From the NCBI GenBank assembly GCA_018817905.1, contig JAHISS010000071.1, positions 1 to 6,514 of the forward strand: a stretch of DNA of 6,514 bases, given 5' to 3'. Source of the stretch: Nanobdellota archaeon (lineage in GTDB: Archaea > Nanobdellota > Nanobdellia > Pacearchaeales > GW2011-AR1). The notes under the pieces are model-generated. The model made no database searches. It was not told the DNA's origin and saw nothing but the letters and a program-made list of their open reading frames with translations. Made by a program: the position numbers and the translations under genes. This document shows, piece by piece, positions 5,303 through 6,514 of this stretch (position 1 is its first letter; each line of letters begins with the position of its first letter).

Positions 5303-5335
5303 TTTCAGTTGTACGATTTTATCGTACAACTGAAA
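5303..5335. repeat. Perfect 15-bp inverted repeat within the BRO-N coding region
   Basis: TTTCAGTTGTACGAT (5303-5317), TTT, then ATCGTACAACTGAAA (5321-5335) is a perfect hairpin with a 3-nt loop. It encodes the conserved FQLYDKIVQLK stretch of the BRO/DinD-type domain, whose codons around the central lysine are exact reverse complements of each other. Confidence 0.9.
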
Positions 5336-5530
5336 ACCTTCTTCTTTTAGTTTGATTTTTAGATCAGACCAGTATCTTTTAGGAATGGTGCTGTCTGTTA
5401 AAACTCCAACAACATCTACAACAGAGAAAAACCACTTGTCTTTCACAAGTTTTCTTCTTATTGTTTTCCCATTGAAGATTGCAATGTGAGTTTCGTTTTC
5501 TTCCTTCATACTTTCTTAAGTTCACCGAAG

Positions 5531-5539
5531 TTTAAAATA
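5531..5539 (-). promoter_or_regulatory. TATA-like box of the BRO gene
   Basis: On the minus strand ATTTTAAAC precedes the ATG at 5509; its T-run begins 28 nt before the start codon, close to the 29 nt seen at the other genes. No Shine-Dalgarno is evident. A leaderless transcript is likely. Confidence 0.5.
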
Positions 5540-5555
5540 GTTTCTTTAGTCTTTT

Positions 5556-5567
5556 CCCATGCATGGG
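5556..5567. promoter_or_regulatory. Perfect palindrome in the divergent promoter region
   Basis: CCCATGCATGGG is a perfect 12-bp palindrome lying about 17 bp upstream of the BRO-gene TATA box. Its place between two divergent genes fits an operator, possibly for the BRO-type DNA-binding protein, but nothing else supports this. Confidence 0.3.
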
Positions 5568-5605
5568 CACAGTTTCGACGGGCTTATAGGTGTGCAATCT
5601 TTTTT

Positions 5606-5677
5606 ATGGGTGATAGAATAAGTTATACGGATAGGTTGGCGGCTGAAGGAGAAGAACACAAGATTTTTAACGCTTGA
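5606..5677 (+). CDS. Possible 23-aa small ORF upstream of the right-end gene
   Basis: ATG at 5606 opens MGDRISYTDRLAAEGEEHKI and three further residues, ending at a TGA 16 nt before the next start. The residue mix looks coding (charged, balanced) rather than random AT-rich noise, and a TTATAGG lies 22 nt upstream. It may instead be the leftover C-terminus of a gene deleted on its 5' side, since the frame is open upstream to 5486. The promoter of the next gene lies within its last codons. Function unknown. Confidence 0.2.
   Translation: MGDRISYTDRLAAEGEEHKIFNA
5664..5671 (+). promoter_or_regulatory. Weak TATA-like box of the right-end gene
   Basis: TTTTTAAC starts 29 nt before the ATG at 5693, the same spacing as the strong promoters in this window. 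No Shine-Dalgarno precedes the ATG, so the mRNA is probably leaderless. Confidence 0.45.
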
Positions 5678-5692
5678 ACCACACCAAGATTC

Positions 5693-6382
5693 ATGAAGAA
5701 AGAGGTGCTGCTGCTTTTGATATTGCTTTTAGCGGTTTGGTTTTTTTTAGAAGCTGGATATCTTGGCACATTTGATGGACCTGGCGAAAAACCGTCGCTT
5801 AGTCCGAGCCAGGAGGATTTTGATGAAGCGTGTGTTTCTCTGTGCGAAGAGTGCGTGACCTATGAAGAGAGCGAATTGCCCGTAAGATTTTTGGGAAGAA
5901 TTGCCAGGGCGGGTAGAACGGGTTTCACAGATTTAGATAATTATGGTGGGGTTGTCGACTCTCCGGGCGTTAGCGGTTCTGATAATCCGGGAATCTTTTA
6001 CGACCGCGGAAAACTTTATGTAATCTTTGGAGACCCAAATCTGCTGGGCGGGGGTTGTTCAACTCCTAACAGTCAGTTAAGCGGGGCCATGGCCTTTACT
6101 GAGGAGATTGTGCCTCAAAAGGGTCTGAGTTTTGAACATTATAAAAATTGGATTACGAAGGAGATTGATTCACCGGAGTGGGATTGTGACTGGAATGGCT
6201 TTCCAGACGCCAAAGCGTTGTCTGAGTCAATTAGTGAAGGTGGCCATCTCTACTACCGGCCGAACAATGTAGGGGGCGTTGTGCTTGACTTGCCGGGGGG
6301 AGGCCAAAGAATTGTTTTTATGACTTATTTCAGGGAAAGCAGCGCTTCTGATGAAAATCGAGTTCAAGTGTTATACACTTGA
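5693..6382 (+). pseudogene. Exported/membrane-anchored beta-propeller-like protein (DUF4185-like), cut off at the terminal repeat
   Basis: The 229-residue fragment begins with MKKE and a hydrophobic stretch at residues 5-19, a signal peptide or signal anchor, so the body should lie outside the cell. C47, C51 and C54 form a C-x3-C-x2-C cluster (CVSLCEEC) just after it; C122 and C165 follow. The body has strand-rich segments with SDNPGIFYDRGKLYVIFGDP (96-115), resembling the blade motif of DUF4185/glycosidase-like propellers, and a later IVFMTYFRESS (207-217) that may start another blade. The frame hits TGA six bases into the right terminal repeat, so the C-terminus is missing. GC content is visibly higher than in the ATPase and nuclease genes. 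Export is well supported; the family name is tentative. Confidence 0.5.
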
Positions 6383-6512
6383 CCTCGCCACATAGATCCG
6401 ACTAATTCTGTCACTCAAACAGTTTTGACAGTTGGCTCCTTTATTAAGAATTTGGAGGTTTATCCTCCAAAATTGTTCTGACTTCCTGAGAAAAATTCGA
6501 AAAGACTTTCTC
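6377..6512. repeat. Right arm of the 136-bp terminal inverted repeat
   Basis: Exact reverse complement of 1-136, including both hairpins (here 6408-6431 and 6451-6471). Two further bases (6513-6514) extend beyond the point where the left arm ends, so the left arm is two bases shorter on its outer side. That small inequality is easier to explain by contig ends stopping inside a repeat than by a precise biological terminus. Confidence 0.95.
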
Positions 6513-6514
6513 TC

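Larger units (their letters stand above)
4513..5509 (-). pseudogene. BRO-N / DinD-like protein gene, broken by three lesions
   Basis: The minus-strand gene starts with ATG at 5509. The first ~128 residues are a BRO-N domain (WFFSVVDVVGVLTDS, YWSDLKIKL, QLYDKIVQLK, GIFRIIQSIPS, KAEPFKRWLAKVG), as in phage antirepressors and DinD-like proteins, usually about 280 residues. The rest is readable only by changing frame: an A-tract at 5106-5112 has seven A where eight restore EWIEKKLRGIAIRQELTDEW; a 136-bp insert (4754-4889) separates DHMDDL from ELIFNMLGEAAT; and one extra base near 4642-4643 separates GGEV from AGNARKEL. The tail ends LPEKERKKRKRLMESVKV and TAA at 4513-4515. Without repair only a 150-residue N-terminal product (5057-5509) is made. 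The A-tract change alone could be a sequencing error or phase variation, but three lesions indicate a dead gene. A TATA-like TTTTAAAC lies 28 nt before the start. Confidence 0.85.

Noticed and set aside
1..6514. Complete linear plasmid or virus genome
   Set aside because: There are inverted ends but no polymerase, terminal protein, replication initiator or capsid gene, and both end genes are truncated.
1..6514. CRISPR array
   Set aside because: No regularly spaced short repeats with unique spacers were found on either strand.

Overview
The window looks archaeal, probably a small-genome lineage of DPANN type. The evidence is a TrmB-family regulator, an archaeal-type AAA ATPase, AT-rich DNA, and start codons lying 28-29 nt downstream of a TATA-like box with no Shine-Dalgarno site between, which is the pattern of leaderless archaeal transcripts. 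The lineage is inferred from gene content only.

Layout. The window begins and ends with the same 136-bp sequence in opposite orientation (1-136 and 6377-6512). Just inside each copy is a gene whose 3' end is cut off at exactly the same repeat base: on the left a minus-strand cobalamin-binding (B12-binding radical SAM type) N-terminus, on the right an exported or membrane-anchored protein of beta-propeller/DUF4185-like character. A REP-like hairpin (455-487) sits in the leader of the left gene.

The AT-rich core (500-4360) runs rightward: TrmB regulator; an intergenic repeat; two tandem palindromes; an AAA ATPase with winged helix and DUF4143-like C-terminus; a second copy of the intergenic repeat; a coiled-coil PD-(D/E)XK-type nuclease; and a 59-aa single-span membrane protein whose TTG start overlaps the nuclease stop codon. 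The ATPase and nuclease each have their own TATA box; the small membrane protein is probably co-translated with the nuclease.

From 4353 to 5509 the DNA is decayed. It holds a fragment like the 3' end of a tRNA, then a minus-strand BRO/DinD-type gene broken by three lesions: an A-tract frameshift, a 136-bp insertion and a +1 frameshift. The conserved QLYDKIVQL codons of that gene form a perfect 15-bp inverted repeat. A divergent promoter region leads to the truncated right-end gene.

The genes suggest an accessory or defence/mobile island rather than housekeeping DNA. The most interesting candidate system is the nuclease plus overlapping membrane protein, with the ATPase cassette and regulator beside it. 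No polymerase, replication initiator, transposase or integrase is seen, so the inverted ends cannot be called the termini of an autonomous linear element; a repeat-bounded assembly contig is an equally good reading.
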